Both the position numbers and the translations under genes were made by a program. The notes under the pieces are model-generated. The model worked only from the letters and a program-made list of their open reading frames with translations. It ran no database searches and was not told where the DNA came from. Below, in pieces: positions 1 to 10,937 of a stretch of DNA of 64,000 nucleotides. Source of the stretch: Rotaria sp. Silwood1 (taxonomy: Eukaryota; Rotifera; Eurotatoria; Philodinida; Philodinidae); assembly GCA_905250075.1 (NCBI GenBank), contig CAJNOP010000002.1, positions 8,421,565 through 8,485,564 on the forward strand. Direction: 5' to 3'. Every line of letters starts with the position of its first letter. Positions within the stretch are counted from its first letter, which is position 1.

Positions 1-705
1 AAAATTTTCAATAGATATCGCATGTTTTCTTAGTAACATATTTTTTTAGGAAAAATGTTATCGCATTGTTTCATTAAATCAAAGTTTCCTGCAAAGAACA
101 CCGAGTGAATAAGGAAAATCAAACAAAGAAAAATGTATTACATAGTTTATTCATACTGAAATAGTTCGTTCGCATTCTTCAAATATCGTTGTCTCATAGT
201 TCTCTTTCAACAACAAATGCATCATTATCTATTACTTTTTCTAATTCTAATTCTATTTCCATTAACTCTTTTCAATCATCGATTACTTTTACCGTCTGCT
301 TACTAACTACTACTGATAAGGATGCGGATGTGGTTGCAGACACAAGAAGAAAAAGCACGCAAACCGACACCCTTCTGTTTTTTTGTGTCACTTATATATT
401 AAGTTGTTAGATATCATTAATTATATGAAATAAACTGTGATTTAATTTATAAAATAAAAGGATAGAAGTAATCCATAAGCTGGACTGGACTCTAGATTGA
501 TGATCCATGGACTGACTTTCTTCGTCCTTGCCTAGCCCATTCGAAGTTCTGTTCTGTTTTACATTCATAAGCAGTACTTCAATATATGCAGGTTATTGTA
601 AAAACCTTATTTCTTTAACTAGAGAAATGTTCAAATGAATGATAGATTTCGAGCCAAGACTATTCACATTATGCATATCCAGGTGAGTTATTAACGATCT
701 GAAAA
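1..705. other. intergenic, no gene seen
   Basis: AT-rich sequence with only short open frames of low-complexity Ser/Thr composition. I see no conserved protein motif, tRNA-like fold or repeat pair. Confidence 0.5.
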
Positions 706-1203
706 TAGTTCATGCTCTTAGCTTATTGCTGCTGAGATATTGAATTTTTAGAGTATTTTTCAAAATATGAGTGCTGTGCTGCAGAGAAACTGATTTTCGA
801 ATTTGAACTTGAAACTTCGCACAGAGGCGGATCTTAATAATACGAACCAAAATTCTTGATACCTTTTGAAAATCGAAGAAACTAACCATTGGACTGGTAA
901 GGACTGAGAAAATCGGAATTCTAAAATTTTGTAGATAGTTTTTCGGTGACAACTTGAAATTTTCGCCGACGTGACGTGAAAATTGGGAGGAACTAGCTCA
1001 TCCCATTGCCTCTCACATTGAGACTTATGATACGAACAGCGATCATATCTGAACATCGGAGAAAAAAGCATTCTCGTTGAGGCTTGTCTCTGCGGAAAAT
1101 TTTTAGTCGAAATTCGAAAATCAATTTTTCTGTTACTACGGCATTCATTTAAAAAATGCGTTACAAGTGCAGTATCCTGACAGCAATAAGCTAATGGCAT
1201 TTC
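706..1203. mobile_element. MITE, family 1, copy a
   Basis: The ends form an imperfect inverted repeat of roughly 100 bp. The left arm contains GCTCTTAGCTTATTGCTG; the reverse complement of the right arm contains GCCATTAGCTTATTGCTG, and both run inward to a shared GATTTTCGAATTT block. No transposase frame lies between the arms, so this is a non-autonomous element. A second copy lies at 12556-12989 in an RSF1 intron. Exact ends and any target duplication could not be fixed by eye. Confidence 0.7.
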
Positions 1204-1338
1204 AGAGAAATCATAGCGCATATGAAGGAATAAATTCAATGTATAAATGTAAGATATAATGTGAGGAGGAGTACTTGTTATATGTAAAGCTTCTTGTGGT
1301 GCATTTATTTTTATAAAAAGTATTATCAACATAATGCT

Positions 1339-1575
1339 TTATTCAGTAAACAATTTAAGGTATATCGTTCCAGAAGGATGATCTCCTTCAATCTGAAGAA
1401 ATTTTCGTTTTTCTTCAGCCGAGTTCCTGAATTTTATTGTTTTTGTTTTCACTGATCGATTCTTACCAAAAGAGCGCATACCTTTCTTAACTCTAGCAGC
1501 CGCAAAACTCGCCTGTATCTTTCTAATTACTTCGTTATTTATGCTCTCATTAATACTCTCATATGGCTTTCTTTT
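1339..1575 (-). pseudogene. orphan coding-like fragment (79 codons)
   Basis: A frame of 79 codons bounded by stops, with protein-like composition: a basic central part (AAARVKKGMRSFGKNRS) and a C-terminus reading GDHPSGTIYLKLFTE. No ATG lies near its upstream end and I see no clear acceptor. It could be the last exon of a decayed gene or a piece of a mobile-element protein. I do not recognise the family. It lies directly downstream of the COA7-like gene on the same strand, but a separate COA7 stop codon precedes it. Confidence 0.35.
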
Positions 1576-1628
1576 TTATTTCATATAAAAAAATCCTATT
1601 ACATTCTGACAATATTAAAATGAAAACT

Positions 1629-2476
1629 TTAATCTAAATTTTTATGTGTTTCACCAAAAACAACGCCCGGTTCACTATATCTCTTTTTTAAATCTGCTGC
1701 TTTTTGTTTAAAATATTTTTCACGTTCAGTATCTTTTGGTACACCATCACCACGTCGACACATAATTGCTGCATTAACACAACCTTGAAACATATCTAAA
1801 TCACATGCTTTTGATGCATAATCAAGTGCTGTTGGCCCATCTTTAACAATATCACCATGATGTCCATTGAAATAAATAGACCAAAGATTTAAACATGATT
1901 CACCAATTGATCCTGAACAAGCTTTTTTATAATAATCTATAGCTCGATTAACATTTTTTTCACAACCTTCACCTTCCATATAAGCAATACCAGCATTATG
2001 ACAAGCTTTAAAAAATCCTAAATCACATCCACGTTCAAAATATTTTGTTGAAAGTGGAATATCCTTTTCCATGCCTAATAAAATAAAAAAAAATAAAAAA
2101 CAAAAATTCAAATTTTTTTTTCTTTAAGATTAAATTTTATTTTTCATTAACCTCGACCAAGAAATGCAAATGTACCATAACGATAACATCCATGTCCATA
2201 ATTCATTTCATCACAAGACATTTTATATATTTTTCCTGCTGTTGCATGATCATTTTTTATTATTTCATGATAATTTCCCAATCGATAACAACCTTAATCA
2301 TAAAAAAAATTTACAAAATAAAAATTTTAACAATGAATTATTCTAAACATACCATCACCAAGTTTTTCACTAAAACAAGCGAATTGATATTCGACAAGTA
2401 AATTATCCAAATATACTTTATATTCTTCTTCTGATTTCGGTGCAAAATAAGTCATATCAATCTGTGAAATTTGCAT
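1629..2476 (-). CDS. COA7: COA7-like Sel1-repeat cytochrome c oxidase assembly factor
   Basis: Three exons, 2353-2476, 2152-2292 and 1629-2074, join in phase 1 through GT-AG introns to a 236-residue protein; the animal family is about 230 residues. The start is the first ATG upstream of the Sel1 units. The protein is a chain of Sel1-like helix-turn-helix repeats with regularly spaced cysteines (FERGCDLGFFKACHNAG, KACSGSIGESCLNLW, KACDLDMFQGCVNAA), the disulphide-rich pattern of COA7. The C-terminus GVVFG matches the family tail. COA7 is a mitochondrial intermembrane-space haem-binding protein needed to assemble respiratory complex IV; that role is taken from the family. No targeting presequence is visible, as expected for oxidative (MIA-type) import. 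RAD23 lies about 290 bp upstream on the same strand with its own start. Confidence 0.85.
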
Positions 2477-2768
2477 ATTTATATATGTGTAAAATTTTAT
2501 TCTTTTTTTCGTGTTTATTATAACATATATATAATAAGTGAAAGAATTATTTATGACACCGCACCGGAAACACTAATTAAGTAAGCGAAACACTTTGAAA
2601 AGAAAAGATAAAAGTACACAGACAAGTATAGTTTTTTTAAAAGTTACAAAAAAAAAAAATAAATAAAAATTAAAAAATTCGTTCTTCGGAATTTTTTTGT
2701 TTTGAATATCACAAACTAAAATTGATGGAATAATATCGTACATAAATTATATGTTTGAGTTGTTCTTT

Positions 2769-5556
2769 TTAATCATAAGCATGTAATAAATAATTAACTG
2801 CCATTTCTTCATTACGATCACAAGCAAGAAATGCTTCAAGAACACGATTTCGATCAAAACCCATATCTTGTATCTAATAAATTTAAAAAAAAAAACATCA
2901 AATTGAGATTTTTTATTTTTATTTGAACAGAGAAAATAATGTATTTGATCTAAAGATGGCCTCAGATGGTAGTGCATGTTTAGTTCAGATCGTCATAGTT
3001 TTTCAGATAAAGGTGAACGAGTCATCATCATCGGCCGTGCTTTCACTTAGATTCGATCCTTTATAAATATCGTTCTTCACAATTCAAGTAAAATAAATAC
3101 ATACTCGATTGACAGCTTGTTGTTCTTGAGATGTGAGTTCAACTTTTATTGTGCCTTGGCCTTGACCAGCACCACTACCAGCAAATGATGGTGCATTATC
3201 ATTACCTCCTCCTGCTTGTCGAAGTAGATCAATAAACCCTTGTGGATTTTCGTCGATCATCTTGTTAAAAAAGAAAACAAATAAAATTATATTTATGAAA
3301 GAAAAAAAAAAAGAAGATATATTTTTTTTTTTACTTTGGCCATTTCTGGATGTTCAGCCTTTAATGCATTTTTAATTGCTTGAAGCTGTTGAGGGTTTTG
3401 TTCGAGCATTTGACCTATTTGTTGAAGATTCATACCGGGATCTAAAATCCAAAATACACATGAATATGTCGTACATAATAAAAGAGAATGCGTAGTTGAG
3501 CATTTTATATAGTAAAAACTTCAACTTTCAATTTCCTACAATCCATATGACTATCTATGAAAATTTCATGAATCTACCAATAAGTGTCATCTATGTGAAT
3601 AAAGAAAAAACAAATGCCTACAACAATATTTTGATACCTTCAAGATTTAAAAATTAGCAAGTCTATATGAGAAGGTTATAAAAAATGTTGCATTCATTGT
3701 TCATGAATGATAACAGATTTTCCTATAATAGTAGTACAATCTAAGGGCTTTCAAATTATAGGCTCCAAGATTCTATAGAATCCCGCTGCTCCCATCTGTG
3801 GGAATAGAATGTTTGCAAGTTCAATCAACGAGCGTAGATGTGCGTAATTCAGAGACTCAAAGTGGTAGGATACAGTCAATGCTATCAAGTCTAGTTCATT
3901 CTTGGCAAAGCTACTAATCTTCATGTGAATATACTGTCAACATACTTACAACAAGAATAACTGATATATTAAATTATATTCAACTTAAAATGAAATTTAG
4001 TTATATCTCGAAAGTAATAGAGTTCGCTTTAAACTTATACGAGTTGAATAGTATTTTTATTGATATTTGTTTATCTTCGATTTTAACGTAGTTTGTAGAT
4101 GATATTCCTTGTAGTCGAAGAATAGATTGCTTTCTCCTAGTATTTAATACTTTAATTAATTTAAAATGATCTCGTTACAAAAGAAGTCATTGGTGTATAC
4201 CTTATAGTATGAATACTCTTTCTAATAAAGAAAAATAGATATGCACTTTGTTTTCTTAATGTAAACTAAAATTAGAAATTATTATAAAATAAAATTATTT
4301 TACGTAATGATTAAATCAAAGATAATTATTAGATAAAAGACAATGGGTTTCATCTTTTTTTTTGTTGTTGTAATCAATTCTTTCTTCATAATTTATAGAC
4401 GAATTTTCTGTAAAAAGAATAAATTTCGATGATTTAGTAATCATACTCTGACTGATGTGCTGATTAAAAAAAGAAAAATACATAAACTAATAACCTCTAG
4501 TGCCTTGATGCAAATTAGTAGCGGCGGATGGTTGAAATGGTTGTATAGTTGGAAGCTCTGATGGTCGTTCTGATGCAGGTACTATTGGTGGAAGATCAGG
4601 TATTTCGTCTGTTTCAGGAATATTACCCTAGAAAGAAAAATATATAAATTTAATTAAAACAATCGTTAAAAATTTCATTTATTTAATACTGATGTTATGA
4701 ATTCTATAGCAAGTTCTGGAGTATAAGCACTAGCACGTAATGCTTTTTCAGCTAGTGTACGTTCAAAACCCATTCCTAACAAGGTTTGTAAAGCCTCTTC
4801 ACGTTCACTAGCTGATGGAAAATTATTTGATGATGAATTTGTAAAGTTGTTAGTTGGTTGAGGTACTGGAAACTCTGTTTGGGATGGATATTGTGTTTGT
4901 GCTGGAAAATTATGTTGTGGATATGGATTTTGACCAAAGCCCTGTGCTTGAAATGGTTTTTGCATAAATGAATTTGGTTGAAATGATTGTTGCATAAATG
5001 GATCTTGGCCAAAAGGACTTTGCAATAACGAATTTGACATTGGTCCCATTCCAAATTGTGAATTAAATCCACTAAAAATAAATTCTATTAAAATAAAATT
5101 TCTATATTAAAACAAGGAAAAAACAAACCCAAATTGATTAATTCCTTGATTAGGTTTCTTTTTTGGCTATAAAAAATAATAAAATAAAATACGACGTAAT
5201 TTGATAATAAAAATAAAATTTATATATATACTGGTGGTTTCGGTTTGCCAGGTGTTTGTTTAACAAGAACAAGATAATTGTCAGCTTTTATTTCGTAAGA
5301 CTCAATTGTATCTTCATCATCCATAACTTTTCCTTTACATAATAATTTAAGTAGATCAGGATCATATTTTTCTCTTAAGTCATCTCTCGCAGCTATTGTT
5401 TCTTTTACAGCTCTAACCTGCAATAATTAAAACACAAAAAACAACAATAATGAAATATAATTATATGAAAATTTTTCTTTAAAAATTTACTGTATCATCT
5501 TGCTTGCATTCAATAGTAAACGATTCATTATGTAAATTTTTTATTAGTAGTTGCAT
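2769..5556 (-). CDS. RAD23: RAD23 homologue (UBL-UBA-XPCB-UBA shuttle protein)
   Basis: Eight exons: 5491-5556, 5232-5417, 5129-5166, 4690-5071, 4495-4627, 3335-3441, 3105-3260, 2769-2873. All junctions are in phase and give 390 residues (human RAD23A/B are about 360-410). Order: ubiquitin-like domain, residues 1-80 (starts [17 protein letters not shown], ends [15 protein letters not shown]); Q/N/P/F-rich linker; UBA1 about 185-224 ([18 protein letters not shown]); XPC-binding segment about 269-320 ([28 protein letters not shown]); UBA2 about 350-389 ([18 protein letters not shown]). RAD23 carries ubiquitinated proteins to the proteasome through the UBL and stabilises XPC in nucleotide excision repair. 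Ubiquilin was considered and rejected because there are two UBA domains with an XPC-binding domain between them. Intron 5 (3442-4494) is unusually long for this gene and I see no coding content in it. Confidence 0.93.
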
Positions 5557-6449
5557 TATGATATTAAAAAAATGTAAGATATTTTCTAAACAAGAAAAAA
5601 TTCAACTATAACACAATTGGAAAAAACCGTGTCACTATATATGCATCTACAAAAACAAAAATACACTATTCTCTTCTTCCGACTTTATTAATAAATATAC
5701 CTTTTCCTTCACTAATGACATCTATATAGAAAATTTTTCGCTATATCTGTATTAATTATGAAAACAATTTCAATTATATATATTTAATCAAGCAATTGTG
5801 AGAATGAATAATATGTTTATTTTAACTATAAGAAATTATATTTTTTTTATCGAGATAGGACATCATTGAGAAGGGTAGTATGCTTTTTTTTTTGTAAAGA
5901 ATGAAGATGGCGTTAATATTAATAACATGTACTAATAATTTTAATTTTTCTATTTTTATTTGCTTTTTTTTTGACGAGAAAATCAATTTCAAATCAGTTC
6001 TATGAAATGATAGACTTTAATATCGTCTACAATTAAAGATATGATATGAGTTAAACCAATTTATTTATTTTTTAAGCACTAAGAATTTCTCCATGACAAC
6101 GACTTGTAGTAAATGCTTTCATTTCAATTTTGTATCGTATTATTAATCTGATTAATTATTATGATTCTTATTTCATTTTGTCGAATTGAACCAAGATATT
6201 TGTCATGAATGTTTGAAAGTGCAGAACACAAATTTTCAATATTATGAACTGATTTTTTAGTTAGAAGGATCTAGGCTTTTTTTAAGCTAAATAAAAAGTA
6301 GATTGAAACGTTAAAAATTGCTTGAAATTATTTCTCGATTTTTGCTGTAATTTTTTTCGGGGAAATTTTTAATGTTCTTAAAAAAAGATCGAGAGCGTGT
6401 CAAGTCCAAAGTTTAGGTTTTTCAAGATTCTCCAATTTTTAAACTGTTT
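5557..6449. other. upstream region of RAD23, no gene seen
   Basis: AT-rich region containing the presumed RAD23 promoter. No open frame with protein-like composition is present. It runs into the foldback element that starts near 6450. Confidence 0.45.
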
Positions 6450-7085
6450 GCTTATATTTCAAATGTATCGTACATAAATTACAGTTATATGTTTAATTTT
6501 CTATTTAATCAGCTTTGATTCAATGTCTCTTATGTATCATTCGATAGAACTTTTCAAAAATCTTAAAAAAAAGGGTTACTCTACAAAATGCTAAATCTAT
6601 TATTTCTAAGATTCAATTTGTGATTTTTTTTAATAATTGATATTCGACAATTTTCAGGCTGAACAATCTTTATTTGACTTGAAACAAATATTATATTTTG
6701 AATTAGCATAAAAAATTGAGTCAACATTTTTCATGTATCAGTTTTTCTCTATAACCCTGTTTTTCGATGAAATTTTCATTTGTTGGTCTCCTTTGAAGAT
6801 ATATCAAAAAAGAGTTGAATTAGACAATACAATAGATGTTTTAATCAAATTCTTTTTTACATAACCCTGAGATGGACTAGGAGCGAAGATTTCATCGAAA
6901 GACAAGGTTGTAGAGAAAAATTAGAATGTAAATAAGTTGATTTAAAGTTTTGTGCTAATTCGAAACATGATATTTGTTTAAGTATTTTATTGAGTGATCC
7001 ATTTTTTAAGATTCTTCTGAATGGAAAATTAAGGATATTATTATAATTTATATACTATACATTTGAAATATAAAGTTACATTCTC
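6450..7085. mobile_element. foldback element with long inverted arms
   Basis: The left half (about 6450-6790) and right half (about 6870-7085) are inverted copies. TTATATTTCAAATGTAT, GAATTAGCA and TTTTTCTCTA..ACC..GT..TTCGATGAAAT occur on the left and, reverse-complemented and in the same order, on the right. The left arm carries extra sequence, so the arms are not equal in length. No coding capacity. Boundaries are approximate. It sits only about 60 bp from the hAT-type element at 7149. Confidence 0.65.
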
Positions 7086-7140
7086 AGAAATGAAGGATCT
7101 TAACAAACATGAAATAGCATTTTAAAAGCATGGTTTTAAC

Positions 7141-7148
7141 AGAGATAT
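7141..7148 (+). repeat. left target-site duplication AGAGATAT
   Basis: This 8-bp sequence directly abuts the terminal CAGAGCCCGAA and is repeated exactly at 8409-8416 beyond the other terminus. Confidence 0.9.
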
Positions 7149-8408
7149 CAGAGCCCGAATCGAACCGACTTTTACGGGTTCGAGTTCGGTTCGGTTCGAC
7201 TAATTTTTTAACAAATTGGTTCGGGTTCGGTTCGGCTCGAATATGTCTTTAAAAAGTGGGTTCGAGTTCGGTTCGGTTCGACTATGTTTAAAAAAAATCG
7301 GTTCGAGTTCGGTTCGGTTCGGCTAAATTTTAAAAAAACCGGTTCGAGATCGGTTCGGTTCGAGTCGAACCGAACCGAACCATTATAGTTCGGTTCGGTT
7401 CCTGATAGGCGTGCCATTTTCCTGTAAGTTTATTTTAAACTAAAACTGTTGCCAATATAAATTTAAATTAAATAAAAATTTTTCTGATACCAAAATTTTA
7501 ATTTACAATAAATTTAAATTGTTATGTGAAATAAATTCAAAATTATTTTAGATTTAAATTTTTGAGAATTAATTTCTGGAAATAATAATTTTTTGTGAAT
7601 TAAAATGCAACAGCCCAATCGTCAAAATACATGACTTCAAGAAAAATAGATCAGAAATAAAGAAAGAAACTGCTATTATACGTTAACATCCGATCATCAC
7701 TATAGTAGATCCCGTAAGAAAACGGCCGTGCTCCGTTCCTATTATTTTCTAACGATAATAAAAAGCTTGTACAGATACCATTGCTAGTAGACCTGAGAGA
7801 TAAAAGGTTTCTTTTGATTTCTATAGATAACTATACAAAGTGAAACTTAAATTAATTAAAATGTAGCTTAAAATACTTCAAATTTATTTAGATGTAATAA
7901 AATTATTTTGAGTTTATTGAATTTTTTTGAATTTTGTACAAATTCGATTTAAATTCAAAATAAAATGAAATCTTTTACAATTGATTTCTTGACTTGATAA
8001 ATTTTTGTAAATATAAATTGATCGTCCAAAATCCCTGATGTCAAATGTTCGATTAAAGATCGTTTGATAATCCCATATAGCATCACAATCTTACAAAAAA
8101 GATTATAGCTCAGCTAATCATTTTTCTTATGTACTTGTCCATATTTATTCGCTTTTCAAAAATTAGTTAGGCGCAGTTCAGCTTAAGGTCGCTTTTTAAG
8201 AAGTGGTTCGAGTTCGGTTCGGTTCGATTCTGTTTTAAAAAGGGTGGTTCGGGTTCGGTTTGGTTCGACTACGTTTTTGAAAGAGCGGTTCGGGTTCGGT
8301 TCGGTTCGACTAAATTTTAAAAAAACCGGATCGAGATCGGTTCGGTTCGACTCGAACCGAACCGAACCGTCTTAGTTCGGTTCGAGTTCGGTTCGTTTTC
8401 GGGCTCTG
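7149..8408. mobile_element. non-autonomous hAT-type transposon (1260 bp)
   Basis: The element begins CAGAGCCCGAA and ends TTCGGGCTCTG, an 11-bp perfect terminal inverted repeat, flanked by the 8-bp duplication AGAGATAT. An 8-bp duplication with CAG..CTG ends is the hAT signature. Just inside each end are dense arrays of TTCGGTTCGG-like motifs (about 7160-7400 and 8200-8400), which look like subterminal transposase-binding repeats; each array also contains an internal palindrome around GTCGAACCGAACCGAACC. The core (7420-8190) is AT-rich with no transposase frame, so mobility would need an enzyme in trans. Termini and duplication are visible; the hAT assignment is from family knowledge. Confidence 0.9.
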
Positions 8409-8416
8409 AGAGATAT
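8409..8416 (+). repeat. right target-site duplication AGAGATAT
   Basis: Exact copy of 7141-7148, directly following the terminal CTG. Confidence 0.9.
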
Positions 8417-10937
8417 GCAGTCTAAAGAAACGCATGTGAAAATAACTTTGAAATGTTCTGGGTTTCTATGTGTTTTCTAAGAAAATGGATATTCGCATTA
8501 TTGACTGATGTTAATCATCACAACGACCAGGAATTCATAATTGTTCGTTTCATATGTGGTTGAACCTTGAAAATCAAAACAGAGTAAAATTTGCTTTCTC
8601 ACATTTCCATTCTTTCGATAGAGAATATGATAAGAATCGTATGAAAATATTAATTCATCTACAAATTTTATTCAGATATGTATATGTTACATTGTAGACA
8701 TCTGATGTATGATAAAATAAAAATAATTCATTTTGTTTCGTTGACAGACTATTTCAAAATAGTTAAGCCGTGTTTGTTTGTATTGTACACGTATTTGATT
8801 AATGGTAGCTCGTATAAATTGTGATGTTCAGATATGACTGATCTTTCGTTATTGTAGACGACAATCAATATCATAGTTTGCATAGAATAGAATTTTTATA
8901 TATCCATTAGAGTTTCAAACGGATCGTTGAACTTGCTTGTCTGTTATGTTTCTAATCTAAATTTGTAATATAAAACTTCGATTTCTGTTAGCAAGACATG
9001 TACGATCGAATCTCTTTTCCAGCGGAAGATGACAAATAATTTTTTTAATCATTTTGATTGAACACAGTTATGGCTAATTATAGGTTGAGAATACATTGCT
9101 CATTATTCATTGTTTTATCAAGTTTGTTTATCTGCTCTTCTAAATTATTGTCCATACGTTGTAATTAGTTTTTATTTTAAGTATTATTATTTTATATGAA
9201 TTGTAAAAAAAATTTTATTCTACCGTAATACTCGCTTCTTATAGTCATATGATTTCGTTAAACATGATTTTCTTGCTTTATTGTAAAAATAGTTTTTCGC
9301 TTCAATTCTATTATTAGTATGTAAAAAAAACACATGCAACATGACAAGTAAATCACACTGATGAAAACGTATGACAGACTTATAGTATTTGATCTTCTAA
9401 AATTCCATCGCAATTTAAGTATAACGGTAATCTATGCTCATTATGTGGGCTCAACAGATTTCATGAAAGATAATTTCAATCTAGATTTTGTAATCAATAT
9501 TGAAATTGTGATCCAAAAATGTCGGCCATTACCTATAAATTAATGTTATCTATTATGAACATAAATATAGATAGTTGATTGAAAAGTTATAGTTACTGTA
9601 TTGATTATAATTAAACATGTTACCTTTTTTTGCAAAAAATAAAATATACTTGTAACTTCTGAAGCAAAATATTGTTTTCTAGATTTTTATATGGTTCGAT
9701 AAGCTCTACAAGAATATGAACATTGTAAAAAAAACTTCTGATTCTGTTTCCAATTCGAAATTTGGAGGAAACTGAAGAGACTAATAAAAATTTCATGTAT
9801 CCAGCAATAGAGAAAGTAAACTAAACTTCTAATATCTTTAACTGATATACTGTTCATGTGGCTCACTCAGGAATTACAAGAATATTTTTTTGTTTCTGTC
9901 GAAAAACATAAAATGTAAAATGTTTAGTCATGTTTAACAAAAGGAACCGTAAATTTTCATGATTCCAATTAGAGACTATCAGGTTGGTTTCGAGCTTGGA
10001 TCCGAAAAATTTGGACTTAAACAGCTCTACCTTACACATTTCTCAGACGAGTCGTCTGAAAAATGAGTAACCTGTACTGGTTGACGAAGAAAAATGGAAA
10101 ACAAGCATCTCGTATCTTTGGTTCGGTTACCTTATTCCGATTAGGAAATTTCATCACAAATATCAAAGTACGATTCGACGAGGTATGGGTTCAACAACAT
10201 TCAATAAATCGGGCTCAAGTCCGAAAATTTTGGATCCGACAAGCTCTAATCTTTTTCTACAAAACTATGCATATCAGCCAACTATGTATATATGTGTTTG
10301 TATAAATAACCTCAATGTACAGAGATAGCTCGAAACATTTGGATCACCCTTTATTAAGACTTCGCCGATTTACTTCGTATGGCAGCTTATTATTACTTCA
10401 GTCGATTGATAAAAATAATCATCAGATATATATTTATCACAAAACAAGAAATGTTTGATTCAATGCTATAGATCACTCTACTATGAAAAATCATTTCATT
10501 TTATAAATATATACAGTGTAATATATGCATATATTTTCAAGATCAATTTGAAATATTTTTATTTATTCATTCGTGTATAGGATACATTGAAGTATACCTT
10601 GAAAGTAAGTGCATTACTGAGTGTTCAATATACTTTTCGATATATATAATTATTATTTATTAAAAATTGCGAACATCTTATTAAAACCAAAATTTTCTTC
10701 TTATGTAATTTCTTTCTCAAGGTCATGGAAAAAAAAAGCTTTGAAAATCTGTCACGATTAATAAAATTAAAAAAACAAATATTGATTTAAAAATATTTTT
10801 CGTCTAGATGGTGCCACATATTGTCACGTTAATGAAACAAAGACTTAAAGTTCAAACCAATGAACAATTGATCATTTGAGTGATTGATTGATCATATAGT
10901 AAAGTTTAGCAAGGCAAAAAAGCGAAACGGTAAAGTC
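8417..10937. other. upstream region of RSF1, no gene seen
   Basis: AT-rich sequence without a convincing coding frame. It includes the possible small inverted-repeat element at 9994-10247 and the presumed RSF1 promoter and 5' UTR. Open frames here start at TTG or lack conserved motifs. Confidence 0.45.
9994..10247. repeat. possible small inverted-repeat element
   Basis: The left end reads GAGCTTGGATCCGAAAAATTTGGACTT and the reverse complement of the right end reads GAGCTTGTCGGATCC..AAATTTTCGGACTT, an imperfect terminal inverted repeat of about 30 bp. No target duplication could be recognised. It may be a short MITE of a family not otherwise present here. Confidence 0.4.

Noticed and set aside
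2780..5556. Ubiquilin as the identity of the UBL/UBA gene
   Set aside because: Two UBA domains with an XPC-binding domain between them, and no STI1 repeats, fit RAD23.
7208..7417. Open frame rich in RTEPNSNR-type repeats
   Set aside because: It is the reverse reading of the TTCGG subterminal repeat array, not a protein.
7150..8400. Repeated TTCGGTTCGG units resembling a CRISPR or satellite array
   Set aside because: Repeats are clustered at the two ends of an element with matched termini and an 8-bp target duplication. Spacing is irregular and the host is eukaryotic, so they are subterminal transposon repeats.
10884..10937. Upstream extension of RSF1 from 10884
   Set aside because: The frame there begins with TTG, not ATG; the first ATG in frame is 10938.
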